Of a DNA stretch of 64,000 nucleotides, positions 11,151-24,000 are shown one piece after another. Origin of the DNA: Tetradesmus obliquus (lineage: Eukaryota > Chlorophyta > Chlorophyceae > Sphaeropleales > Scenedesmaceae). Location of the stretch: positions 6,758,001-6,822,000 of the forward strand of contig CP126193.1 in assembly GCA_030272155.1 (NCBI GenBank), read 5' to 3'. Numbering within the stretch: the stretch's first letter is position 1; every line of letters starts with the position of its first letter. Position numbers and translations under genes: made by a program. The notes under the pieces were generated by a model. That model was not told where the DNA came from. It saw nothing but the letters and a program-made list of their open reading frames with translations, and ran no database searches.

Positions 11151-11380
11151 AGAGAGGCTTCAATGCAATTGAGCTGTAGCCCACCAAGGGGGTGTGGGGG
11201 TTCAACTCCCCCGCTTATTTTTTTGGTCCGGGCGCTGGGCACCTCCTGTATAGGGTGTTGTGACGTGTTCTGCTAGTGAGGCACTGCCTCCCGCTCCCGA
11301 CGTTTGGGCTTGCCCAATTGTGCTGTGGTAGCGAGCCAGTAGGATTCCGTCCCCCCTGGTAAAAAAAAAGAGAGAGGCTC
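11151..11380 (+). mobile_element. SINE-like retroposon with target-site duplication
   Basis: A roughly 200-base insert is bracketed by the direct repeat AGAGAGGCT at 11151-11159 and 11371-11379. It ends in an A-run at 11361-11369, as expected of a retroposed RNA. About 50 bases from its left end it contains GGGGGTTCAACTCCCCC (11206-11222), a perfect T-arm hairpin that also matches a polymerase III B box. No full tRNA cloverleaf or A box at standard spacing is present, and a T-run follows the B box, which would weaken polymerase III read-through. It could instead be a 5'-truncated LINE tail. Confidence 0.5.
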
Positions 11381-13683
11381 CTTCACCGCACCAGCTGCAT
11401 CACGTGGTGCACACTGCTTACTCCTGCTGGCTGCCAGATGCAGTGCTCACATGCCATGCACCTACTGCCTCAGCATGCATTCCTGCCAGCACATCGCGTT
11501 AGCCAGCACAAACAAACTGGACGCCTCTGCAAACCCACACGCAAAACCCACAGCACATGCCGCAGGAGACAGAAACAGAACAGGTGCAACAGAAACACGT
11601 GCATTCTCATGTGTTCTAGGTGCCATGTTTTTCGTCCTGGTTTGCATCCGTCGAAGAGTGCAGCTGCCAATACATGCATCAAAAAGAGGCATTCAACAGA
11701 CTCCTGGTGCCAGCATGTGTTTGTAACAGCCATGTTCATGTGCATCTGGCTGCTGCAGTTTGTTGCAGAGCACTTGCACGTTAATACAGCCCTCCAGACA
11801 AGCAACAAACACACCAGTGCTTACACAACCTTAAACAAGGACACAAGAACACAACCCCCATCTCTTCTGTCGTCTTCAGTGCTACTGCATTCACAGCACC
11901 CGTGAAGCGCACATTTGATTCACAACCATTGATGCAGCGCATGCAAGGCACACAACAATGCCTTACTGTACGTACGCACTCCCAGTGAGCCGCGCGCAGC
12001 CGCCGCATACCTCTTCATGCCTTCCACTTTCTTTCATTCTTTTTGTTTGCTTGCAGGAGCATGTCATGTGGTGCCATGCACACTCTCTCCAATCTTTGCG
12101 TTGCATGCACGCCCTGTTATAGACACAAGCCAGCAGCATGTCTTGAAGCCTGCCCCTGCATGTTGATCTCACTTTTTTTGCGTCGCATGCACGCCTGCCT
12201 TTGACTCCACCTGCTGCGCTGCACACCACAAATAGACACAAGCCAGCAGCATGTCTTGAAGCCTGCCCCTGCATGTTGATGGCCACATGCAGCAGCTGTA
12301 CACATATCAGTACACACATTCCCTGCAGTCCAACATAAATTCGCAGAGGCTGGCGCCACTGCTGTGTGCCACCACGCTACAAGGGCCATACGACAGCTCA
12401 GCATCAGTTTCATGTTCCTCATATGACTGTGTTCAATGATCACATGGACGCATTGTCACTAATCACGCAAAGCCTTGCCACCGACAAAGTGAGCTGTCTG
12501 TCAAGTGGGCGCCTTGCCACTACCCACCGGTTGCCACCCAAACACATGCAGCTGCGCCAGGCGCGTACATTGCGCCTTGGCTAATGTGCGCCCACGCACG
12601 CCCGGCGGCAATGTACAACCCAATCGCAGCACCTCAGAGAACAGGTTCACCTAAACGTCTGCACCCGCATACACAGAGACGCAACGGTAGCCAAAACGAA
12701 CAGCACATGGTGCTACCATGCGCAGCCAGCCCTGCAGCATGTAACAGCAGCAGCACATTGATTGGAAATGGTACCAGATGTTCCCTGGATACCTAGTAGG
12801 CAGCAGCACTGGATATAGGTTATACACGATATTATTAGTGCTGCCAACAACTGTTCTCGCCATACTTCTTTGGTGGATTTCAGCTGGCCTTTTGAAAACC
12901 CTTCCAAAAACGCAATGCCATCCTCACATGCCATACATGCTGATTTAGTAGTGTGCAGCAAAGTTTGAGCGACAGCTGTCAGTGCATGGTCATGCACTCA
13001 ATGCTGCTGCTGATATTGGATGCATTTTGGTTGCAACATCCGCCATTGCGCACGTAACAGCATGCTCGCAAACTCATGATGCTCTCAACACATATAAATG
13101 GATGCGCTACCAAGCACCAAACGGAATTTAAACAACTCCTCATCCTCATTAGTTGCCTTCACGCCGCAGACACAGCATGAGCTCTGCTAGCACTGCCAGT
13201 CTGCTGTCATGCATTGTGTTGCATTGTCATGCCTTGTCATGCGTTGTCATTGTGCTGCTGCTTCGAGCGCCTCCAGTAGCAACTGTAACTCGATCATAGC
13301 TGGCCGCCAACACAGTCCACTTCACAAAACACATTCAAACATGTTGAACCGATGCATGCACGGCAGGGTCGCATGAGGAGCAACTGCTGCACCTGCTGCT
13401 GCTGCTGCTGCTGCACCAGCTGCACCAGCTGCACTCTGACCCTGCATCTTGAATGCAAGGCTGCCGGCCTTTTGTGAACGCTTTCATCCAACTACAGTAA
13501 CTGAACTTGATTTGCCCCCAAAGCACCAAGATGACGACGTCGTTCAGTTCACATCTAGCGTACGCGATTGCCACGCAACACCACACCCACCACGCAGTGT
13601 CCTGCAGCTGCTGCTGCTGCTCCACTCGCAGCAGCCTCCGCAGCAGCTGACGGAGCTGCCAACATGAGGACTATCACTGTGTC
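11381..13683. other. Intergenic stretch without recognised gene
   Basis: I see no conserved coding exon on either strand. The stretch holds a 47-base direct repeat (12121-12167 and 12234-12280) and a short run of GTCATGC-type repeats near 13207-13250. The upper end should contain the 3' UTR of the minus-strand bZIP-like gene that stops at 13684. Confidence 0.5.
12121..12280. repeat. 47-base direct repeat
   Basis: The sequence beginning AGACACAAGCCAGCAGCATG occurs identically at 12121-12167 and 12234-12280, 113 bases apart. The spacer also shares GTCGCATGCACGCC with nearby sequence near 12100. It is not linked to any exon I can identify. Confidence 0.9.
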
Positions 13684-14171
13684 CTATGAGCGTTTCCCCT
13701 GCTGCTGCTGCTGTTCCACCATGGCAGCTACCTCAGCCAAGAATACGAATGGCACAGGGTAGAAGGGGAACATCAGCGCCTGCAATAGGCAGCAGCAGCA
13801 GCAGCAGCAGCAAGCAGGCATTGGATATGGCGTAGCCATCTGTTGGCTCTGTTTGCTACGCGCAATGCAATCATCGCCCTTACTTTTCAGCAGCAGCCTG
13901 CCACGCATGTGCATCACGCTGCTGCTGCATGCTTTGGTCGACCGCCCCACTGTGCCTTCCCAAGACACCCTGACAGTGCACAGATGCTTTCAGGATGCGT
14001 TGGACACAGCCCTACTAGCGCAGTACACGGCACCACACTGTGTGCTGGCTATGCTGGCGGAAAGAAACAAAATTCAAACACAGGATACTCACGTGCATGC
14101 GCGCCAGCTGCGGCCAGGACAGCTGTCCATACAGGTAGCTTGCAAACCAGGTGCGTATGAACGCCTCCTGC

Positions 14172-14202
<31 letters not shown>

Positions 14203-15303
14203 TGGAGGGTGAGACAAGGCGGAACAGCGGAGAGGTGCCAGCTGCTGCCTTGCAACCGCACGTCATGCGGCTGCATTGGGTTTAGCAATGATGATGCCAG
14301 CGATGCTGGTGCACGCCTGCCATCATGCTATGCTGACTCCGCCATATGCTAACGTCGCGCATGCACCCGCACATTGGTTAAAAGCACGCATGCAGCTCCT
14401 ATTGTAAACCAGGAGTGCTGCAAACGGTAACAGCTGCCAACATAGCAGAGTGTGCCAGTGCAGTAGCAAACCTCGCAGCATTGGAGTGCAGCGCCGCTGC
14501 TCACCTTGCCCATCAACAGCCGAGAGCAAACACCACAACACATCCATTGCCATGCAACGTTAATGCAACGTAACACAATGCAGTGCCGCTGCTCACCTTG
14601 CCCATCAGCAGCCGCATCCTGTTGGCGCGCTGCTCCTGCTGCAGCAGCGAGCTGCGGTACGCCAAGCTGCGCGCCACGTCATCAGCCACAGCCTGCACCA
14701 CGCCAGCAGCTGCATCAGCACCTGCTGCTGCTGCTGCCCCTTTGACATCATCAGCAGCAGCCTGTGGCACACCAGCAGCTGCATCCTCACCCACCGCACC
14801 AGCATCAGCGCCTGCTGCTGCACTTTTAACGCTGGCAAAGCTCATGTGGGCTGCCTCGGGCTCTGCTGCTGCTGGGTGATCTGCTGCTGCTGCTGCTGCT
14901 GCTGCCTCGCCATCTGCTGCTGTCGCGTCACCTGCTGCTGCCGCGTCACCTGCTGCTGCTGCTGCCGCCGCCGCCTCGTCATCTGCTGCTGTTGGGTTGT
15001 TTGCTTCTGCTTCTGCTGCTGCTGCTGCTGCCCCGTGATCTGCTGCTGCCTGGCTGTCTGCTCCAGCCGCACAATCTGACACTGCTTCGCCGCAGCTCTC
15101 ACTTTCAAGCGATGCCGGCTCCCTGCCCTGCAGCAGCTGCAGCGCCTTCAGCTCCTCAAGCAGCGGAGTGAGTAGCTTGCGGGCCAGTAGCGTGCCCTGT
15201 GCAATGTTGCGCTGCTGCTGCTGGCTCAGCTGCAGCCTCTCAATGACCAGCAGATGTGCTGCCTGTTGGGCTCCAGCAGCTGCTCACCTGTGGCGCAGTT
15301 GGT

Positions 15304-15344
<41 letters not shown>

Positions 15345-15883
15345 GACAGCAGCAGCGGCAGCAGCAGGCAGACACAGGTCAGCAAGTTTCGTTCGGCTTC
15401 TTCAGCACAATTGAGTGCAGGGCATAGCCTTAGCACTGCAGCAGTGCTGGTGAGGTGTGCTAGCCATTGCTGTGCACGGCTCACAGTAGCGCAGCATGCA
15501 ATTATGCTCTTGATAATTGCGAGGTTGTTGAGACAAGAACCTGCCAGCATGCAGTTGATGCATCATGTTAGCCACACGGAGTGATGCTGATTAGCCGATG
15601 AGATGATGAGCAAGACAATTTCACAACACTTTAATTCTGCCTCTGAACTGCCAGCTTGCAGCTGCATATAAGCAGCAGCTGGTGTCATGCTGGTGGGTCG
15701 CTCTCAGTACGGCACTATTTGAGCTTTCGCTTTGCCCTTTTTTGCTCACCAGCTGTACTGCAGCCAGCATCTGGTGGCGGTGGCTGCAGCTGCACACCTC
15801 CAACATAACCCTGAAATGGCGCAGCAGCAACCCACGCATGGCACGCAGCGGACCCGCCTGATCAGCTACTGGTACTGCTGCTG

Positions 15884-15917
<34 letters not shown>

Positions 15918-17023
15918 GCTGCGTGCCTCGTAGTGCACTAGCTGCAAGGAGAGCTCGCGGGCGGTGACTTTGAAGTTTTCGATGAGTACTGGTACTGTCA
16001 GCTGGTTGGAAGGCGTGCTCGGGAGCGGCCAGGGCTGCTGTAAGGAAGCTTTGAGAAGCCACCAAGCATCGCTTGGCGGTGCAACTAACTGGCTGCTGCT
16101 GACGGCTTCTGAGGAGGGAAGGCCGGCACTGGCATCGACATGAGAGGGCTCATCGCTGCTGCTGCTGCTACAGCTGTCACTGCTGCTGCTGCTGCTGCTG
16201 TTGTCGGGCTGTCGGGCAATGCTGCTGCTGGGAGCAGCAGCAGCAGCAGCAGCAGCAGGCGGTGGGCGCTGTGCAACAGCAGCAGCCTTGCTGGTGATCT
16301 CAAGCTGGCTGACTGGCAAGCTGGACAGCTGCTCCAGCAGCTCTACCTCACTCTCTGTTGCCAGGAAACTGGCAGATGGCTGCTGCTGCTGCTGCTGCTG
16401 CATGCGGGCTGGTGCCAGCTGCTGGCCATCTGTGTGTCCACTTCCAAGCAGCAGCTCAGGGTCTGCTAGCAATGCCTGCAGCTGCATGTGCCTGAACCAG
16501 TCAAAGCCGTTGCACATGCCAGACACGAGCAGGTGCTGGTACGACAGGCGGTCATTCTCCACCTGCAGACAGGCACACACGACCATTTCTGACATCTCTC
16601 TCTCGCTCCCCAGACCTAGCCCCCTTCCTGTAGGTTAGAAGCGATGACGCAGGGTGCTGCTTGACACAGCGCGGCAGACAGAGGTCTTTGTGCTCATTAC
16701 ATGCAGTGGATGCCACTCATTGCACAAGGCTAACACTGCTTTTTCAACATCTACAGCGGGTTAGTGCTGATGTGGCCATGCATGTGTAGCAGCTGTGTCA
16801 CACGGGCCAGCAGCTCTCACACAGCAGCGGGTGTGAGGCTGCAGGAAAGTGAGGTGCTGACAGTGCTCACCTGCAGCTGGTCCAGCTGCTGCTGAGCAAC
16901 GCTGAGAGCCTTCATCTTTTCCTTGATCCGTGCCTTTGCCGACCTCCGTTTGTGGTTGTTTGGATACATCCAGCCAATCAAGACGTTGCTTGGTTCGGTA
17001 AGCGACCGCAGGCCCTTCCGGAG
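13684..17023 (-). CDS. bZIP-like transcription factor, 5' end not found
   Basis: Five exons join in phase 0: 17023-16871, 16562-15750, 15262-14597, 14167-14093, 13779-13684, giving 600 codons from the first exon edge. The first exon ends in a basic stretch (NNHKRRSAKARIKEK) that runs into MKALSVAQQQLDQLQ and, across the intron, VENDRL. This is the Leu heptad and Asn pattern of a bZIP dimer helix. The basic part is one residue shorter than the classic N-x7-R spacing, so DNA contact is uncertain. Exon 2 has Ser and Ala runs, exon 3 a Gln/Leu helix and a long Ala-rich tract. The last two exons are compact (EAFIRTWFASYLYGQLSW and an end in GKRS). An upstream exon with the start codon should lie in 17024-18234. 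An alternative start is the internal Met at 16972. Confidence 0.65.
14488..14530 (-). repeat. Copy of bZIP-like gene exon 3 end
   Basis: Repeats the donor edge of exon 3 (true exon end 14597): the LLMGK codons, the GTGAGC donor and about 12 bases of intron recur about 80 bases further into the intron. Confidence 0.85.
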
Positions 17024-18234
17024 CTGTAATGAGCGTTAAGGCCACAACAGATCAATAAATAAACTAAACAAACTCCTGGACTTGATGAGAGATGCACCGG
17101 CAACAAAGCGAGACAGCCACGGACTGTAGGAGCAGCCCAGTAGATTTTGGACATGCCGGTCTGTGTACGTTGGTTCAGTCACTGATCACTTGCCTACTTG
17201 ATTGGAATCACACATACACTGGTGTAGCAAAAATGCTGGTTGTCTGGTACGCAACGGCGAATAGAAAAGCCTGTCAGTACATGTGCTCCCTGCGCAACGG
17301 CACAACCCTGAGCCAAGAACTGTTCAAATCCGACATTGGCGCTCGCTGCTGCACCAAAAGAGTCATAGGTGTGCTCATCAAGATATTGCTTGGCTTCTCT
17401 GGTGTTGGCTGACCAGTACTTTTGGGTTGATACTCACGCTCCGTCGACACCCCGCAATTACCACCCCGATAGCGAGCCTAGTTCAAGCCTAGCGAGCTGC
17501 CGTACACTCTGAAGAAACATGTAAGTCACGCTACGCAGCTGCAGAGCAGCATTCATCGCTGCCTGCACGTCTCACCCATCTGGCTGTAGCGCTACAGCTA
17601 GCAAAAAGCTCAAAGCTGCTGCAACGTGGGTGCCACTCACGTGTGCGTGTGGCATACTCAACCCCCATTAATCAAAGTGACCAGTAGTACCTATACCTGT
17701 TCGCACGAAAATAACACAAGGTGTGAGTGGTGCGCACATCCACATTCTACCTGCTCTCAGCCAGAGCTGCGAGATAACCTAGAGGGCCTTGCAAAAAGTG
17801 AATGCGGAACGCAAAGTCATCACATGCTGCACACAAATGTAGCAGAACCCCAGGCAGCGCAGGGCGCTGAGCGCAGCAGAAACGTCATTTTGACATGCTG
17901 CTGCACAGTGCTGCAGTACCAGCAGTACAGTACCATGCATAGTACTGCAGTAGGCGCATGTCAGCTGCAAGTTGGATGGCCAGGCACCCTCACCCAGCAA
18001 AATAGCAGGCGCACTCTACATGAATCAAATTCACCGCCGTTATCAACCTCGCAAATGTCAACAGGCAGTAAGCACTGCTGTGCCGTGCACGCTCAGCCGC
18101 GTCAGAGGAACAGCGCGCCGTGTACTGCCTGTTGACACTGAGTCGTGGCACCGGGGACGTTTTCAACACCCAGCACGAGTAACCCCAAAATCACACGGCT
18201 GCTGTCAGTACAGTGCCCATCCTCCTAACCCCAC
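17024..18234. other. Gap with expected but unidentified 5' exon
   Basis: Lies between the first identified exon of the bZIP-like gene and the stop codon of the next minus-strand gene. It should contain the promoter and start exon of the former. Several minus-strand ATG-to-donor pieces exist, such as one with a GTGAGT donor at about 17640, but none gives phase 0 without a stop, so I make no call. Confidence 0.4.
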
Positions 18235-20635
18235 TCAGTGAACACCCGCTGCCTCTGCAAGCACCTGCAGCAGCCGCTGCGCAGCACTCCTGCCCCGCAG
18301 CTGCGACACCCACGCTGCATGCAGCTGCTCCGGAGTCTGCAGCTGCTGCAGCAGCACCTCCCCTCGCATCTCACCCGCAGCCAGCAGCTGCGCTGCTCTG
18401 TCCGCATTTGCTGCAAGCAGCGCATCATACACCTCTAAAGTGGCCGAGCAGCAGTAGGATGCTTGCCTCTGGCTGGGCTGCAGAAGCTGACTCACACGCT
18501 GTGCAAGCAGCGCATCTGCCTGCCACCAAGGTGCTGCTGGCGCATTGCGCGCTGCTGCTGCAGCGGCAGCAGCGGCCCGGGCTGCCGCGCATTCGGCTGC
18601 AACTGCCGCTGTAACACTGCCAGCTTGCTCCTTCTCCTGCTGCGACGACATAGGTAGTCCGCCCTGCTGTTCCTCAACTTGTGTGCTGCAAGCAGCATCA
18701 CCAACATCACCCACTGCTTCATACATCTCACCGACATACCCATCTTCAGGGTAGCGCACACTACAGCTGGCATCCCACCCACTCTCAGCGCTGCTGCAGC
18801 AGCTGCCTTCCAACCTGCTGCATCCTGCATGCCCCCTGCCGCAGCTGCCAGCTGCTGCAGGGCTCCAATCAACATCATCATCCTGCAAGCTCCTGCTGCT
18901 GCGCAAATTGGCTGATCTGTCTGGGTACTTAGCCCCTTCAGTGGGGTGAAACTCAGCTAGCCAGGCCTGCTGCGCCGCTTGCTGCTTCTCCCGCTCTATC
19001 TTGAGCACCTGCACCGGGGTGTGTGAGAACCAGCTGCTGCGGTCCTGCATGGCAGCAGCACGGTCCAGCAGGGCTTGCAGCTCAGCCGATGCTTCACCTG
19101 CATGTTTGGAACAGCGGGTTGCAAGGGCGCCAGCAACAGCAAGAGGTTCGTCAATGCCAGCGCGCTGCTGCAGTGCTTGAGCAAGCGGCAACATAAGTAC
19201 ACACATCCTTTGCTGGCAGCCAGATGCTTGCTGCTGGCAAACAAAACTGCTGTCTGCGCGTGTGAGCTTGTTGTCAAGCTACAGCTACAAGAGTCACCTG
19301 AGAGCGGCCGCTGCTTCCGTGCCTCCCAGCGCTGCTGCTTGGGCTGCAGCAGGCGGCCGCCAGCAACTGGGCTCCTGCTGGAGCCAGCAGCAGCACTGCC
19401 GCGGCCAAGCTGATGCGGCATAGCAGCTCGGCTGGCGGTTGCTGGTTGCTGCGAGTGTGAGTTGCGCCCGGCTGCAGGCGCACTGCACGGGCGTGGCTTC
19501 AGCACCTGCAGGCAGAGGAGAACAGGATGGGAAACGCAGCACAACTGGTGATGTTGAGGCTCTCCGTGAAGAGCAGATCAGTATGCTGCGTACGCATCAC
19601 AATACCATGGACATTGACCAATTACCAATTACCAACTACCAAAGTAGGGCCGCAGGCCCACCGACTAAGGAGCCTGACAAGGCTCATGGGGTCCAGAAAG
19701 CACTGAGATGACATAGTCATTGACATTGACATAGTCATCATGCGTCAATGCACCTGCTGCTTCTCCAGCTATCCCACCTGCTGCACATGTCCTGCAGCAA
19801 CAGAGTCATATTGCGGCAGTTGTACCTGCTGCTTCTGCTGCTGCTGCTATCTACTTTAGAGCCAGCTCACCTGCTGCATGTGTCCTGCAGTGAAGTCAGT
19901 GCCATCATGCAGCCACAGGCTGTGCTGCAGCACCCGGCTGCAGCAGTAGGTGGTGGGCATGATGCCACCACACCCTGCACCGCCTGCTGCTGCATCTGGC
20001 TGTGTCCTGCAAGCTGAGTGCTGTGTCCTGCAAGCTGTAGCAGCTGCTGGTGTTGTTGTTTGGCTGCTGGTGTGCAGCACATGGTCCCATGTGCCCGATT
20101 TCAGGGTGACTCTGTCAGCTAATGCTGCTGCCTCAGCAAGGCCTGCCTGTGCAGCAGCATTGACATGCTCTGGGCTGAGGCTCAAAGAGGTTTGGCTGCT
20201 GCTGCTGCTGCTGGTGCTGTTGCTGCTGTGGTGAGCGCCAGGGGAGACAGCTGCTGGGGCTGCTATGGGCTGCAGGCTGGAGAGGTGCCTGTTGTATGAG
20301 GCATTGCTGTGGCGCCCTTCAACCCTGTACGCAAAGTTTGAGCGATACGAATTGCGTGAGGTGACATTGGCTGACAGCAACATCTCAAACGCAGGTGCTG
20401 TGCATGATGGTATGCCAGGCTGGCAATGCCTGGTGCTGTCAGCAGCTGCTGTTCACAACAGCTGGCACCATGCAGCAAGCACAACGAATACATAAAGAAC
20501 ATGAAACTCAGTGACTAGCAGCAGGCCATGCTTTTGTCGCTCACCTGAAGCCTCCGCCAACTCTATCGGCTGCTGCGAAAGCAGGGAAGTGCCGAGCAGG
20601 TAGCGACGTGGCAGTGCTGCTGTAGTATAGCTCAT
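18235..20635 (-). CDS. Unknown protein, 562 residues
   Basis: Four exons join in frame: 20635-20545, 20397-19871, 19505-19298, 19097-18235. I do not recognise the family. It begins MSYTTAALPRRYLLGTSLLS. Exon 2 contains a compact polar block (SRNSYRSNFAYRVEGRHSN), a Ser run and an Ala-rich helix. Exon 3 is basic and Pro/Gln-rich, and exon 4 has a charged helix (VLKIEREKQQAAQQAWLAEF). The last 150 residues are Ala/Gln/Leu-rich helices, possibly coiled coil. There is no transit peptide or membrane segment of the usual kind. Consistent phases and good splice sites support a real gene, but the end of exon 2 is low-complexity and its donor could be placed elsewhere. Its start is 463 bases from the PP2C stop, in the same direction. 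Confidence 0.6.
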
Positions 20636-21098
20636 CAGAACTCATAGTTTTCTGCTTAGATGTCAACGGTGAATTCGAGTGGCCAGGTAGATGCGGCTAG
20701 TATGAAAGCTGGTGGGCGTTCCGCAGCTTCCCGCCAAAACATTACGCGTTGCAGCAATCACGAGGCGTGGCTGTACACTTTGAAGATTTTACAAGGAGGG
20801 ACATGGATTGTGCTCTGTTATATAAAAATTATCCCACCTTGTGTCACTCGGTGCTATTGTCATCCGGAAGCCCCGAAGCCATAAACCTCTCGGCACAGCA
20901 CCAACGCCAGCGACAGCAGGATGAAAAACGCTCTGTGACAAATTTTAAACCATACTTGACATTTTTGTGCGTGCCAAAAGAAGCCAACCAGGTAGCTGCA
21001 GCGGCTGCTGGTAGCTGCCAGTGCTGCCCTCAGCCACTCCAGCTGACTGCCGCTGCATGCCTTCATCTTGCATGGCCGGCGTTGTCCATTACCACCTG
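20636..21098 (-). promoter_or_regulatory. Spacer between PP2C stop and unknown gene start
   Basis: This 463-base spacer carries the PP2C 3' UTR and the promoter of the downstream minus-strand gene. An AT-rich patch at about 20815-20832 contains TTATATAAAAATT. It is the only TATA-like sequence here, about 180 bases before the start codon. Assignment as a promoter element is inference. Confidence 0.3.
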
Positions 21099-24000
21099 CT
21101 ACGCAGATGCAACATCATGCCGCTGAAACAGCACCAGCAACACAGTGCAGTTGTCCTTGCAGCGCCGCTCTATGACTGCCTCATTTACGAGCCTGTTTGT
21201 GATGGCTTTCTCATCCCTGCCTGCCTGCAGCTGCTGCTGCACCAGCTCCACAGTAGCCTGCGGGTCCATCACCTGCGCAGCAGCCAACACAAAAAACCAC
21301 CTTTTGAAGCAGTAGAAGTCACACAAAATCACCAAAACCAAGAGTCATCGCCAACATTGCAGGGCACAAGACCCACAGGTCCAGCAGTGGCATACGTTTA
21401 CCAGCTGTGCACATGCTGTGCATGGGGGGCTGTGCTGTGCTGTGGGGCTCTTTGCATCACATCGCAGTATGCTGTCAGACATAATCTAACCCCAAGCACC
21501 AGCTCACCCCCCAGAAGCCGTCACAGCCGCACAGCATGAAGCAGTCCCTGCTGCTGATGCTGAAGGCCGTCACGTCTGGCACAGCAGAGGAGCCAAACGG
21601 CTTGAATTGCGCATCGCCAAACGCACGCGACACCTGCAGGCAACGGCATAGTGACGGCTTCAGCAGAGGCGCAGTTTTTGCTGCTTGAATGGGGCGCTGC
21701 ATTGCCGGTGCAAGCTGCTGCAGCAGTGCAGATTTATCAAGAACGCCTGTAGGAGGTATTGCTGAACCAGGTGGCATGGCAAGCACATCTTGCAACCGCA
21801 TGCACCTGCTGCTGTTGCATGTGTGCCAGCTGTTCTCAGCAGCATTCAAGTGTTTTGTCTTCAGTTCCAAATGCGTGTGCACCTGTACCCTGCCGTTGAG
21901 CCTGCCGTCTGCTGACACGTGGCCTCCGGCTTTCTGGATACGGGCTCGCTCGCCTGCAGCACACCACCAACCGGCATCAATCCAGCTCACACATGTGCGC
22001 ACACCACAGCCAAACCAGCATATGCTATACGCTGTGCTTAACGCTCTTGCTGATGAACCATACAGCAGGGTCATCGCCAATAATTCTGCGCACACACTTG
22101 TTGTATGCACGATAAAACCTTTATGTGCATGAACTCGTGCACGCAACGTGCGCTGCTGTTATTTTGCATTTTCAAGTGTAGCAGCCAACACAGCAGCAGC
22201 CGCACCTGGGTAGATGGCTAGGTGGTCTTTGGTGAGCACAAGCGCCCGCAAGCTGCTGCTGCTGCTGCCGGCCTGCACGGGAGCAGACATGACACGGCAG
22301 GAATCAACGTGTTGCGGATGGGTGTGTCTACAGCGCAAGGAGTTGCTACAGCATACGGTCTCTCAGTAACAGTAGACTGCAACAAGAAACACGCGTCTTG
22401 TCATGATGCAACACCGAAGGTTTTGTGGCATTCAAGTGATTGCTGGTGCTGACTGCAGGCGATATCGCCATGGATCGATCCATTGTCCTGGGTACCTTGC
22501 AGAATCAGGGCAACTGAGTTGTCTGGCGGCTGCAGCCAAAAACTGATCTCGGATGTTCAGGGATGCCTTCTGGTGCATGTATGCTGCCGTACCTTCTCTG
22601 CTGTGCGTGCCAGAACACACTTTGCATCGCCAACGTTGGCCACCAGTGCTGTGTCCTGCCCCACCACCCACACGGCAACTGCTGTGGCGCCATCCTGCCA
22701 GTTTTGCTGTTGACATTTGTTAAGAAGCTGCTCATCTACTGATGTGAAGCCCTGCAAAGCACCACCACAGAGGTGAGGCAGCAAGGCAACAAGGAAAGGA
22801 GGGTTCAGGTGCCAGACTGTGGATGACAGAAGACCTGGATTCTCGAGCGCGTGGTCAACTAACACCACGCCGCAGCCATACCTTGATATAGTTAGTTTAA
22901 TGTGATTGGTATCCATCGACAGTTCACAGCGCCAAGCCCACGCACAACCATGGCATTCACCATGTCCAGTGCTCCACGCACTTCGCCTGCGTGCACGGGC
23001 GGTTACCGGCAATCAGCAGCCTTGTCACTCGCTATTCAACCTCCGCGCACGATTTGCTCGCCAATGGTGCGGTGTCCACAGCATGGCAGCAGCAGACACA
23101 GCAGTAGCTGGCAGCAGCAGCTAAGGTGAGGTCACCCACTAATTCGACTCGAGCAGACATGCTGTTGTGATAGAAATTTGGTCGAAAACAATAAAACTTC
23201 TATATATGCAACGTTTGCAGGTTGCAAGCCACTCTAGTGGCTGAGGTAGCACAGCTGGGAGAGCAGGTAGCAGAGGGTCTGGGTGTGCTGGGCATCGGCG
23301 CTGCTGGCCTGTTCGTTGCACTTTGGAACACTGAGAAAAGCGCAAAGGCGGGAGTGGAGCAGGACCTGCAGCAAAGCAAGGTGAGATCCTGCAGGCAATT
23401 GCCTCAGGAGGCGCTGTCATGTTTGCTCAAAACGGCTTGCACAGCAGATAACCTGGCCATAGTGAGGCACGACGACAGACATTGAGTGTGCCGGGTGCCT
23501 GCAACTACATGCAGGGAACACATGGTTCACATTGCACTTTTCTTCAACCACGTCCAACTTGCTTCGAGTGTGGTGCTTTAGTTGATGTGTGATGATGTGA
23601 TCTGCCTTGCAGGAGCAAGTAGCGGCCCTGCAGCAGGAGCTGCAGCAGGCGCAGCAGCAGCTGCAGGAGGAGCGACAGGTTTGATGCGTGGCGCTTGCAG
23701 GGATAGCACACAGCAACATCCCATAATGTCAGTGTGTAGCTTTCAGCTCCTCTGCAGTAGGTCATAGCAGCATTTCAGCAGCACAGCTGGAGTTAGGCAG
23801 TGTTGATGAGCTGCAGCATATTCTGCAGCTGATGCTGTGGTTGCGTGCAGCAGTCAGATCCATGCAGCACACATGGGTGTCCGCAAAAAAAAGCGTCGTA
23901 AACCCCATCTTCCACGCGACTACCTGCCTGCATGCAATTGCTTGTATCTTCTTTCTGTCAACAAGTACAACGACAACTTTAACATGCTATGTTTTCTCCG

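Noticed and set aside
11170..11235. tRNA gene around the GGGGGTTCAACTCCCCC hairpin
   Set aside because: Only the T-arm fits. No acceptor stem, D-arm or anticodon arm can be paired at the right distance.
12713..12997. Minus-strand frame with a helical stretch near 12840-12940
   Set aside because: No recognised family, no supporting splice sites with neighbours, and ordinary codon content; no call made.
15284..15550. Extra bZIP-gene exon between 15284 and 15550
   Set aside because: The frame ends in a TGA just before the true exon at 15262 and is mainly CTG tract. The phase 0 acceptor at 15263 fits without it.
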